Positions 12,186 through 22,118 of a DNA stretch of 64,000 nt are shown here, piece by piece; position 1 is the stretch's first letter, and each line of letters begins with the position of its first letter. Origin of the DNA: Setophaga petechia (taxonomy: Eukaryota; Chordata; Aves; Passeriformes; Parulidae); NCBI GenBank assembly GCA_024362935.1, contig JANCRA010000014.1, positions 558,001 to 622,000 of the forward strand. Direction: 5' to 3'. Below the pieces are notes generated by a model, which was given only the letters and a program-made list of their open reading frames with translations, ran no database searches and had not been told where the DNA came from. A program made the translations under genes and the position numbers.

Positions 12186-13185
12186 GCCGTGGCCCAGCAG
12201 TGTCCTGCAGCCGGCAGCCCTGACGGGAAGGTGTGGTGGCCACAGGGGACAGCACGGACCGGGCACCGCCGCTGCCCCAGACCCGGCCCAGGATGCTGGA
12301 CCTGACACCAGGCTCTTCAGGTGCCTTCCTCTCCTGTGTTATTTCTTGTACAGGTTATTTGTGAAATGTTACTGTCCCCTAAAGTGTCACATGGTTGTGA
12401 GAATAAAAAGATTTAATCCAAGCATGGCCTTTCTATTGGAAGTGATCAAGTAAGAGAAAACCTGAAATAATCTATGTTGTATAATTTCGAATTTGTAAAT
12501 GGTGTGGGAAGGCCTTTAAATATCACAGAGGCACAACTTATGTATTTGTCAAAAGTGTTTTTAGGCAAATCTGAGCGTCCTCTGACCCAGAGTTCCATGC
12601 CCAGGCTGAGTGTGCCCTTCTGTGAGGTCAGATGTGCAGCTGGGGACACCCTTCCCTGCCCCTGACATGGCATTCCTGAAAATGTATCACTGGCACAGTT
12701 CTCTGACCTCCAAGAGTCCGTAACTTGTACCTCTGGGAAGCAAAAATGTTAGCAGGGAAAAGGGAAATGGGCTTCAGCCCCTTTGTCAGTCTGTACCCAG
12801 CTCTTACACTGGCTGGGTCCATGGGCAAGGGCTCCAGGGCTCTGTCTGTGTCCAGTGAGGTATCCCACTAATTCCAGCTGATTTCATCAGCTAAGAATCA
12901 AAGACAGACAACACAAAGATTTTATCTGTTGCAGGAATTGAAGAAAATCTCTCAACACCTACCACACGTCCAGATTTTTCAGTGAGGAAACAGCAACAAC
13001 AAACTCTTGTCTGAGGAAACCTCTCCAATTTGTACCCGGTGAAGACATGTTGGATAATCTTACTCTAATGGACTTTAATCTATCTCCACAAACTAAATCC
13101 CCTAAGAACTTTCAAAATTTACCCTAAACTACCACCAGTCCTTATCATTGAAGCTTTAATTGTAAACACAGCAAATAATGGTGAA

Positions 13186-13350
13186 ATCACAGAATTATAG
13201 AATGGTTTGGGTTGGAGGGGACCTCAGAGCTCATCCAGTCCCTGTGGCAGGGACACCTCCCACTGTCCCAGGCTGGTCCCAGTCCCAGTGTCCAGCCCGG
13301 GATCCAGGGGCAGCCCCAGCTCCTCTGGGCACCTGTGCCAGGGCCAAATG
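13186..13350 (-). mobile_element. CR1 LINE, 3' end, antisense
   Basis: Read on the + strand it begins with the reverse complement of the CR1 tail (tcacagaattatagaatgg), then gtttgggttggaggggacct, then cagggacacctcccactgtc. The copy continues to about ctgtgccagggcc before similarity is lost. It is 5'-truncated and has no coding part. Confidence 0.93.
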
Positions 13351-16300
13351 TTTGCTGTGGGCTCAGGTTCCTGCTGACCATGGCTGGACTGTTGATGTGC
13401 TGCTGATGGGTTTTGGAGCCACTGAAATCAAACTACATTTTCACAGCAGCTTCTGAAAGAGCCTTGTGCTAGTTAACAAGTATTTTGGAAAATCCCATGA
13501 GAACTCTCTCTCATATGCCAGCATATCACCCAAGTGATGAGCTGCAGACACATTCCCAGGCATTTTTCTTGGTATTGAAATAAAATAGAAGGAAATTTAC
13601 TAAAAACACGTTACATTCTTAAACCAGAAGATCAAGAGGTGCAATAAAAGACAGTAACAAATATCCCCTTGCACCCTGGAATACAGCCTTGGTACCATGT
13701 TCTCCCCTTCCTCTGCACTTATGGAAGAGCAATTAGCCACTAAACAGGTAATTAAAATAATACCCCATAATTATATCTATGAAACTATCACAGAATATGA
13801 GCAAGGGCCCTTTCCTTACCAGGTTGAAATCAAAGCCTTCAGTTTAATGACCAGGTCTATTCTAGGTCCAAAAGAACCATTCTGACTAGCATGGAAAAGA
13901 AAGTTCCTTTTTACAGGGGAAGTGAACAGAGTGTGTTCTACTGACACAGAACCAAAATTGCTGATTTTTCTCCCTCAGCTGGTTAAGGCCTGGAGTCTCT
14001 TCTGAAAGCACATGAGCCTCCAATATCCTGCCCTTTGGCAAAATGGAATTGTACCTACTTGTACCAGCTGTACAAATTTAAAAGTTACAATTCTGCTAAA
14101 CAAAAGCCAATTTCCCCATGGACATTAGATGAGGAGGCTTTCTCCTTGTCTTTGCACTTGTGTGAGGTCCTTCCATACTCACCTAACACTTGCTTTTCAT
14201 CACCTGTACATGTCCCTTCAACACAATTTGTCCTGCAGTTTTAATTAACTCAGGTGCTCAAACCAATCACCCCAGAGCTCCCCGAGGCATTCCCCACCCA
14301 TCTCTTCTCTGTCACCCAGGGCCAGGCTTTCTTTGGAGTTTGTGTCACTCGCAGCGCCACTGCCCCACTCAGTCTGATGAAGCTCTGAGGGTGGGCTGGA
14401 ATCCACAGCATAATCCCACTGGCCTGAATGGAAACAGCACACAGACTGATCCCAAATGGAGTTCTTTTACAGGTGCTACACATTTTTAAAGAAAACTTGC
14501 AATGTCCAATACAACAAAATCAGTGAGGACATCATAGAGTGAGAAAGTCACAACTGGCCTCAAGCGTTGTCTCTCCAAAATCCTTCCAACTGTCCCCATG
14601 CAATCCCCTTCCACTGGCTCCTGTCCCACCGTGCTTTTCTGTCCTTTCCATCCATTGCTGCCCCCTCTCATTCTCATATCAAAATCAGGAACACCGACCC
14701 CAGGGAAGGGGGGATTTCAGCATTGCCATTCCTCCACAAAATCTCTGGATTCAGTTTATAACACCTGAAGAACACTATTCATCCCCTCAAAGAACCAAGT
14801 CCTGGGACATTTCCTGACTAACTTGAAAAAGGAGATGCTTTCCACAGGATCCTCTGAGATACTGAGAGCACAAAGCAAATGAGAGTTTGCCTATCACCCG
14901 ATTTCCCAAGGTTTCTATTACATTTATAAGTCTGATGATTCTCAAGAACTTGAAGTGTGCACTCGTGTTGTAAACAAAATACTTCAGATAAAAATGTAGG
15001 AAGAAAAGAGGAAAGAAACCTTCTTTAAAAGATAAAACCCATCCAAATACTAAATACATGGAAAAAATCCAACTCCAAATTTTGCATTTCTCAGTTTTCC
15101 ATAACGATAGAGTCTGATGAGTATTTTCTGAAACTTGCCATTAATCTTTCCATTGGTACCAGTATCATGCAAGGTCAGTTTGGTAATACCAAGTATTCCA
15201 GAGATTATGAAGGACCTTATAATAACTCAGTAAATACAAATATATTAAAAGCAGATACTTCACAGTGACTCACTGAAGTCTATTTACATACAAAATAATT
15301 TTTAATAATGAAATTACTACTCTTGGACCACAGGTATTTTTCCAGTGGCAAATCTCACAGTGGGGATACTGGGAGGAAGGAAAGGAATATTTGTCCATGT
15401 TCAGGAAGGTGTGTTTTCTGCCAGCACAACATTCACCATCATTTTGGGAAACTCATGTTTACAAATTGTAACAGACCATCCAAATATGATTTACTTTCAC
15501 CAATTCACATAGAAAATGAACCAGATCAGGAGTCTCGCCCTTTCCTCATCCTCCCTTATGGCTGTTTGATTAGGACAGACCTTCAAGGGACAGTTTTCCT
15601 GCTAAGAAGATTAAGCCAAGGGCACTAATCACTTGGCCTGTTCTCCTGTTCTTTAATGACAGAAACTGACAGTTAAGGACAACATAAATAATTAAATAAC
15701 AGAGCCCTGATGGTTCTTCACCAGCCCAGACAGAGCTGGTGAAGAACCTGAAGAACCAGCAGCCTGGCAAGGCTTTGTAGACATGTAGGAAAAATACAAT
15801 CTATGGATGGTCTTGTTCAAAAAAACTTTTTTATTGAAAGTAAGAGGAGCCAACACTACTGGCCAGTGAGTGAGGTGATCAGAAACACTTCAGGCAGGTG
15901 ACATTTAAACACCATGAGGAGCAGGAGAGAGCAAACCCTGCAGCTCAGGGAGCACAAAGAACCCTCAACTCTGCCTGAGACAGCTCTGTTACATGTAATC
16001 ACATCTCTCCTAATCCAGGTGATTTACATTACACATCCCAGGAGGGCGACCAACACAAAAATCACTTCTACAAGGCTTATGAAAATTAGGTCTTCCTACC
16101 TCACTGTGGGAACATGGAGATGTTGCAGGATCTCGTGCTGATGAGTGGAGCAGGGGAATGGTTCCTATTCAGACCAGAAAAAGTCAGTAAAAACTCTCCA
16201 GGTCAGTGCCTGCCAACAAAAGAATAGGAAGAATATAAAATATTTTGAAGGATTTGGAATAATGCACCAAAAGAAACAGAAGTTTGGGTACAGCATGGAG

Positions 16301-16894
16301 CCATTGATATTTTTTGTGTTCAGTTCCAGCTCAGCCAACATTCCCAGCTGTGCCATCTCCTCTGTCCCTGGGGGCTGACCTGCAGCACCTTTGTGACAGG
16401 TATACTGTGCCTCCTCCTGCAAAGCTGCACCTGCCAGCCTGCTGCCTCCACAGGGCAAAGACTCTGTCAACCACCTGCAGGAGGCTTTGCCCACAGGAGC
16501 CCGCAGACTCTGGCTCGGCCATCAGCAAAGCAGAAGCTCTGTGGTCTGTCCTGCTCCAAGCAGAGCAGCCCAGCCTGGCTGCTCACGTACCCAGCAGGGG
16601 AGCAGAGACACCAGGAAGGAAAACAAACAGTGAAGAGTCAGGGAAACAGCCTGGCTGATGAGAACTCTGCAGCTTCCCAAGGAAAGCCCTCCCTTTGGGC
16701 TTGGCACAGCTTGGCACCCGGGTGGGCAGCTGACCACAAGGGGTTTTGGGACAGGAACTTTCCCATTCCAGTGGTGGTTCACGCTGCAGTCACACATCTG
16801 TGACTGTCAGGAATTTGTAACTAGAAATTACAGAACTCTCAGAAATTTCTGTTTGCTCTTGCCCAGTTTGCTGCTGCTCTGTGTGTGCTCTACC
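13351..16894. other. AT-rich single-copy stretch, no gene recognised
   Basis: Mostly AT-rich DNA. A 106-codon frame at 15308-15628 (+) is the most complex-looking frame here, with several Cys and His, but its cysteine spacing matches no zinc-finger or other family I recognise. I treat it as chance. The notable structure is the hairpin at 15712-15748. Confidence 0.55.
15712..15748. repeat. Perfect 14-bp inverted repeat with 9-base loop
   Basis: ggttcttcaccagc at 15712-15725 and gctggtgaagaacc at 15735-15748 are exact reverse complements around ccagacaga. A partial third copy, gaagaacc, follows at about 15750-15757. The stem is too short by itself for a canonical microRNA precursor, and the flanks do not extend the pairing. 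No function is assigned. Confidence 0.92.
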
Positions 16895-17048
16895 CCTGAA
16901 ACTGTGGCTGCCCCTGGGTCCCTGGCAGTGCCCAAGGCCAGGCTGGGCACTGGGGCACCTGGGGCAGTGGGGGGTGTCCCTGCCATGGCAGGGTGGGATG
17001 TGGTGAACGTTCAGGCCCTTCCAGCCCAAACCATCCTGGATTCCATCA
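16895..17048 (+). mobile_element. CR1 LINE, 3' end, sense
   Basis: It contains the CR1 blocks ctgtggctgcccctgg, gtgcccaaggccaggctgg, gtccctgccatggcagg and cccttccagcccaaaccatc in order, ending with a degraded tail (ctggattccatc). It is 5'-truncated. Confidence 0.93.
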
Positions 17049-18681
17049 ACACCGTGGGGCACAAGCATGTGTGAGACACACCAGGGGAAAGGCCAAACCA
17101 CCACACATTCAAAGCTTGGTTTAAACCAACGGAAAAAGGAAGTTATCTGAAATAAAAAAGGTACTTTCAGGAAAATGGAAGTTGTTTCCAAACAATAAAA
17201 ATAGAAAAGGATATAAACCCAGCACACTAAGTGCAAACCCACAATAAGCCAAGGCAAAACAGGGTCTGGAGAACAATCATCAGAGTTCGTAGAGCTAATA
17301 AAAGCTTCTCCAACACAAAAGCAGGAAGCCTGTCTGTCACCCAGAGCTGCTGATAGATGGGCAAGGAGTAAAGGGGGGAATTAAGAAAGATAAGGGCACA
17401 GCAGCAAAATTAAATTAATTCCTTGCACTGCCGTTCACCATGCAGAGGTCAGCAGGGTTCATATGCCAGAGCAACAAATCACCAGAGGCCGACAGGGCTT
17501 CCTCAAGGAGCCCAAATATGAAATTGCTGAACTTTCTTCCTTTGCATATGAGGATTGGAAGGTGACAAATTTTTACAAAAGGCTTTAGGAGTGACCCTGG
17601 GAATGACAGGGCACAAAGTCTGATTTCCAGAACAGGCAAAAGAGTACAAAACCGTGGGACTGATCAGAATTAGCAGCAATGAATAAACACATCTGGGGCA
17701 GAGCCTGAAAGACAAGAGCAGAGTTTATATGTACAGATCCAAGTCATCTGATGAGGAACCAGCCCTGCTAATACAGGAGATTTGGGCTGAGATAGTGCAA
17801 TCTGATTTTCTAAAAGCTTTTCCAGAACATCCCTCACTAAAGGTTCTTAAAGAAACTAAACTGTCATGGAGTAAGAGGGATTAATCTTCCTGTGAATTCC
17901 TGATAAAAAGACAGGAAAAAAAGGGCACAAACACAACATTAGCAAGAGATGGAGCAGAAATTCTGCACTACTTCAGCTTAGCCATTAGTAACTAGCAAGA
18001 GAAGGCAGAGTGACACACAGGTAATGAGGGTAACATGCAGAGTTTTTCAGGAAAGTCAAGTTGAAGAGAGAAGAGTTCCTGCCAAACCACCCAGAGCTCA
18101 GACTGGAGCCACGGTGCCAGTGCCCACCTGTGGGATGGGCCATATACAGGGATCCATGACCTGGGCTTTGGTAGGTGTTGTGAGCCTGGATTGCCCCAGC
18201 CTCTGAGGTGGCACTGGAGATGTGACAACCATCCTTTGGCTACTACCAGGCTGCTCCCTGGTGAATACCTGACTCCATCCCCTGAGTGACTGATGAGAGA
18301 AAGAAAGCTTTGCCATGGTTGTGAGAAATCTCCCTGCAAACACCTCCCACCTCGGAGGATCATCCTCCAAATCCAACTGCAAACGGGATGAAATCCCTTT
18401 CATTGTTCTGGGATGGATGCAGTGGGCAGGGGCTCCTGAAGTTGCTCTTGCCCTGCCCAGGAATGTGCCTGCAGATGGCCCACTGCCCTGCTCCCAGTGC
18501 CACCTTGGGGCACAGGCCATGTCCCCTGCGTGGGGTGGATGGAGAGAAATGCTCTGAAGCTGTCACAAAAGGATTGCTTTCTGGAAAGGGTACTCTGCTG
18601 GAAGCAAGCTCTGCCTGGCCCTGCCAGCTCCTCTCCTGGACTCCAGAATAGCATGGGAATCCCTCCTGCCTGGCTCAGGCT
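17049..18681. other. Single-copy stretch, no gene recognised
   Basis: Mixed-composition DNA. 17100-18000 is AT-rich, and 18020-18650 is more GC-rich with several overlapping short frames on both strands. I see no repeat signature, promoter-like patch or recognisable protein. Confidence 0.5.
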
Positions 18682-18903
18682 GGCAGGGAGCTTCCCCAGC
18701 ATGGCAGGGAGCTTCCCCAGCATGGCAGGAGCTTTTCCTCCATGGCAGGAGCTTTTCCTCCATGGCAGGAGCTTCCCCACCATGGCAGGAGCTTCCCCAC
18801 CATGGCAGGAGCTTTTCCTCCATGGCAGGAGCTTCCCCAGCATGGCAGGAGCTTCCCCACCATGGCAGGAGCTTCCCCAGCATGGCAGGAGCTTCCCCAG
18901 CAG
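18682..18903. repeat. Minisatellite, 20-21-bp unit, 11 copies
   Basis: The unit is ggcaggagcttccccagcat. The first two copies carry an extra g (21 bp) and the rest are 20 bp. Three alternative second halves occur: ttccccagcat, ttccccaccat and tttcctccat. The last copy passes into cagcagcagc. Long frames on both strands across the array reflect the lack of stops in the unit. Confidence 0.96.
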
Positions 18904-19626
18904 CAGCTGCCTTGACTCTGCCCCAGCTGAGTTCCTGTACGGCAAAGAAAGAGCATCCAACAAAGCCCCCAACAAAGCCCACACTAAATGAAAGCCGAGT
19001 CCTGCTCGGCAGCACGGATACAAGGGGGGGTTCCCCAGGCCTGCCCGGGGCCAGCAGCACCTGCCCCTGGTGGGCCGGGGGTCCCTTTGTCCCACCACGT
19101 GCCCACATACTGAGGCCGCTTGTTCCCGTCTGATCGCAATTAGCACCGTGCCAAATTCCTCGTGCCCTGCACTAATTCGAGAGGATGGGCATGTCACACC
19201 CTGCCAAGAATTACAGCCACTGCCAGCCGGGGCAGCCCGAGCCTTTCATTAGGCCTTTGTTTCAGAAGTGAGGGCCCACGGACTCTTTCTTTGTCAGAAA
19301 TACCCGTGGAGGCGCTGGAGGAGGCAGGAGCCGCAGGCCTGGCCCCGAGGATGCCGAGTGTGCAAGCGAGCCAGGCCAGGGGCTCTGCCACACTCCCTGC
19401 TCGTCACAGGAACCCACAAATTCACAGAAATCCGCTGGATCCAGGGGCTGACACCCCAAGGCTGCATCGCTGCTGCGGAGCTGCGGAACGCACCACAGAG
19501 CACATCCCTCCCTCCCAGCCCAGCCCAGAGCCAGCAGCAAGGACACAGCTGTGCCCTCCCTGCACCCGCTGCCCTCCCTGGGCACAGGAACCACATTGGG
19601 AATGGCCGAGATGAGAGCAGGGACAG
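18904..19626. other. GC-rich interval between two minisatellites
   Basis: 18904-19120 and 19300-19626 are GC-rich without a recognised feature. The part at 19125-19300 is described separately. Open frames here continue out of the flanking repeats and look like chance frames. Confidence 0.45.
19125..19300. promoter_or_regulatory. Candidate conserved element between minisatellites
   Basis: A less GC-rich island of complex sequence, with gatcgcaattagcaccgtg near 19132, gcactaattcgagagg near 19169 and tttcattaggcctttg near 19244, lying between two minisatellites. It includes three ATTA-type homeodomain cores. Conservation is inferred and not shown. Confidence 0.25.
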
Positions 19627-19880
19627 CCCTGCTGCCCTGTGCCAGCCCCTCTGCTGCCCTGTGCCAGCCCCTCTGCTGCCCTGTGCCAGCCCCTGTTGCC
19701 CTGTGCCAGCCCTGATGCCCTGCTGCCCTGTGCCAGGCCCTGTTGCCCTGTGCCAGCCCTGATGCCCTGTGCCAGCCCTGCTGCCCTGTGCCAGCCCCTG
19801 TTGCCCTGTGCCAGCCCCTGTTGCCCTGTGCCAGCCCTGATGCCCTGCTGCCCTGTGCCAGCCCCTCTGCTGCCCAGCAG
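19627..19880. repeat. Imperfect minisatellite, unit about 20-23 bp, about 11 copies
   Basis: Irregular tandem copies are built on ctgccctgtgccagcccc, with linkers tctg, tgtt, tgatgccctg and similar. The unit length varies, so the array looks like a mixture of two closely related units (with cccctctg and with ccctgatg). Proline/alanine/cysteine-rich frames on the + strand and Gly/Trp/His/Arg-rich frames on the - strand result from this repeat. Confidence 0.92.
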
Positions 19881-20118
19881 CCACAGCCAGACCCGGGCAG
19901 CTCCCAGAGCCAGCAGGGACAGCTCTCCAGCGACCAGGGCCAGACCCAGCCAGAGGGTGATGAAAACATGCTCTTTGCTGCTTCTTGTCTCCTGTTGTCA
20001 TTTGAACATCACTCCTGACAGCAGTTGGGGATACCACGACAATGACCAAAACATCCATAAATTCTGCTCGCTAAGCTGGTGATGTTCCTGACATCTCTGG
20101 GTGGTGATTCCCTTCAGA

Positions 20119-20335
20119 AGAATCACAGAATCCTTTGGGTTGGAAAAGGTCCCATAGCTCATTGAGTCCAGCCATTCCCCAGCAGTGCCACGGCCACCAC
20201 TGCCCCATGTCCCCAGGTACCCCCTCCACACGGTTTTTAAATCCCTCCAGGGTGCCAGGTACAGCTGTGCCAGGGCTGGACAGCCCTTTCCAGGAAGGAA
20301 TTTCTCCCGATACCCAACCTTACACAGACTGAGCA
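20119..20335 (-). mobile_element. CR1 LINE (divergent subfamily), 3' end, antisense
   Basis: On the + strand it starts agaatcacagaatcctttgg and continues gttggaaaaggtccc, gagtccagccattccccag, ccatgtccccaggtacc and tttttaaatccctccagg. This order matches the older CR1 subfamilies whose 3' end reads ttggaaaagacct rather than ttggaagggacc. The copy is 5'-truncated. Confidence 0.88.
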
Positions 20336-20869
20336 GTTTGGCTTTTGAAGGACACCCTCCTTTTCTGAAACCAGCCCGTCCGCAGCACCCAAGGCTGTTG
20401 TAACCTGTACGTACGGCTGTTGTAAAACCTTGGTAATTCCAACTGATTTCAAGGAGGATGCTGTGAATTACCGAATTTGTCAGGTTAGCAGCATGAGAGC
20501 AAACTGTTCAGACAGAACAATGCTTCACAAAATGCAATTTAACTTATTTTCTTAATTGTGGGCTGATTCTGATTTATGCTAATTCATAACAGATTATGAA
20601 CTCTATTATGTAATTGGAAAAATGACCATAAAACTTTCACAATGCTAGAGAGGTTTCTGGTTATTTGGTTTTTACACTCCATTGCTCACGAGGGCTGGCA
20701 CACACGTGGCTGGGCCTGTGTCCCCATGTCCCCCCAGCACAGACCCACCATCGATTGCAGCCCTGCTCCACACAGCAAATGAAGCCATTTATTGAGCACT
20801 GGGGCTGCTCTGTGAGGGACTGAGGAAGGGACACAGATCCTCCATGGAAAGGCTGAGGGACATCAGGAT
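20336..20869. other. AT-rich single-copy stretch, no gene recognised
   Basis: 20336-20400 may be the decayed edge of the preceding CR1. 20400-20660 is a candidate regulatory block listed separately. 20660-20869 is ordinary sequence. Confidence 0.45.
20400..20660. promoter_or_regulatory. Candidate conserved regulatory block
   Basis: This block of AT-rich complex sequence has repeated homeodomain-type words: ggtaattccaac near 20431, gtgaattaccg near 20463, tatgctaattcat near 20575 and TAATTGG at 20611-20617. It lies between two CR1 insertions but has none inside. That fits constraint but does not prove it. Confidence 0.28.
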
Positions 20870-21026
20870 GTGGCCAGGTATTGCCCCAGCCCTGGAACTG
20901 TGCAAGGGCAGGCTGGACAGGACTTGGAGCAGCTGGGATAGTGGAAGGTCCCTGCCCATGGCAGGGGGTGGGACAGGATGAACTCTGAGGTCCCTTTCAG
21001 CCCAAACCATTCTGGGATTGTACAAC
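20870..21026 (+). mobile_element. CR1 LINE, 3' end, sense
   Basis: It reads ggcaggctggacagg, gagcagctgggatagtgg, aaggtccctgcccatggc and gaggtccctttcagcccaaa, and ends at tctgggattgtacaac. The 5' boundary is uncertain because the first 30 bases are degraded. Confidence 0.93.
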
Positions 21027-21847
21027 AAGGAGCTGCTCTGGTTGCTGGGGCTGACTGGGCGCCTCTCTGGGTCAGGTCCTGCTCTGCCTGGAAGGAGGAT
21101 GGACCAACAGCCAACTGAGGCTGGAGGGGAAAGCGCCATCCCCAGCACCTCCAGGAGGAAATGCCCCAGCAGAGCACTGCAGCAGGACATGGAGCTGGTA
21201 CATTTGAGATCCTGGTTGCAAGGGTTTTACCCTGAGTGTGCACCTGAGGGGGCCTGAGCAGGACGAGGGGCTGGGTGAGCAGCCACGGCCCAGAGCTGGC
21301 TGCTGGAGCTGTAATTGCTTTTCAATGATTGTATCTTTGCCTGTGTTACTGCTGCACATGGCTGGGTTCTGTATCATACTGAAAATCAATAAAAATGCAT
21401 GAAAAAATGTCCTCCTCCTCCCCCCCCCCCACCCCTTAAAAGTTAAATAATCTTGTTAGGATTCTGGCCCCGCTATTTTAAATCAGTCAGCCTTTGTTTT
21501 TCATGGCAAGCCTGAGGCTCACTGGGTTGCCCAGGACCCTGCTGAGCAGCCAGGGCCATGTTCCAGCTCGAGCTGACGGGCAGGAGAGCCCCTGCCCTCC
21601 CACACGCAGGGCACAAGGGATGGCACCTCTGGCACCTCACACGCTGGCTTACGTGGAGGGCTAGGAGCCAGGAGGGAGACTGATTGTGCCCCCAGTTACG
21701 GGGAAGGCTGTGGCAGGAGGAGCCAGGCCCCTCACGCAGCTCCGATGTCCCTCTGCACGGCTCCTCAGGACCAGCACAAGCGAATGTGCTCCCGAACTCA
21801 CACCGTGGCACCAGAACCACGGGGGTTTCCTGACATACACAACCAAC
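21027..21847. other. Non-coding stretch with a poly-C tract, no gene recognised
   Basis: Near 21388-21394 an aataaa hexamer is followed by a-rich and then c-rich sequence with an 11-base poly-C run at 21420-21430. The arrangement superficially resembles a polyadenylation site, but no upstream open frame of interest supports a transcript. The remainder is mixed GC-rich DNA. Confidence 0.45.
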
Positions 21848-22118
21848 CACGAAAACACACAATTCTAGGTGGGAAGGGACCTTAAAGCCCATGTCCTCCC
21901 ACCCCCTGTCACGGCAGGGACACCTCCCCCTGTCCCAGGGCCCTCCAAGCCCTGTCCAGCCTGGCCTTGGGTGCTTCCATGGATCCAGGGGCTTCTCTGG
22001 GCACCCTGTCCCAGGGCCTCAGCACCTCCCAGGGAAGGATTCCTTCTTAATATCCCATCTGTCCCTGCCCTCTGATAGTGAGAAGCCATTTTCCCTTGTC
22101 CTGTCACTCCTGTCCTTG
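21848..22118 (-). mobile_element. CR1 LINE, 3' end, antisense, about 270 bp
   Basis: On the + strand it reads cacacaattctaggtgggaa, gggaccttaaagcccatg, cagggacacctcccc, gtccagcctggccttgg, cttctctgggcaccctgtcc, ggattccttcttaatatccc and cattttcccttgtcctgtc. This is one of the two longest CR1 copies in the window and reaches into the region upstream of the usual last 200 bases. Confidence 0.95.

Larger units (their letters stand above)
8499..13185. other. Non-coding stretch with GC-rich and regulatory-looking parts, no gene recognised
   Basis: 8500-9480 is ordinary mixed sequence. About 9485-9600 is CpG-rich (a run of ccgccgcccgcgcgc near 9510). 9770-9955 is strongly purine-rich on the + strand. 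The Z-DNA-type tract, CpG island and homeodomain-rich blocks are listed separately. 12300-13185 is AT-rich and unremarkable. Confidence 0.5.

Noticed and set aside
15308..15628. A 106-codon + frame with several Cys and His
   Set aside because: The spacing fits no zinc-finger or knottin pattern I know, and length alone is not unusual for a 64-kb window.
18400..19197. A 265-codon - frame over the 18.7-kb array
   Set aside because: The repetitive middle comes from the 20-bp minisatellite, and opposite-strand frames of similar length overlap it.
19262..20058. Two - frames of 235 and 254 codons over the 19.6-kb array
   Set aside because: Both are Gly/Trp/His/Arg-rich translations of the same imperfect repeat in different frames.
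21380..21435. Polyadenylation site (aataaa followed by C-rich sequence)
   Set aside because: No upstream exon or transcript evidence, and single hexamers are frequent by chance.
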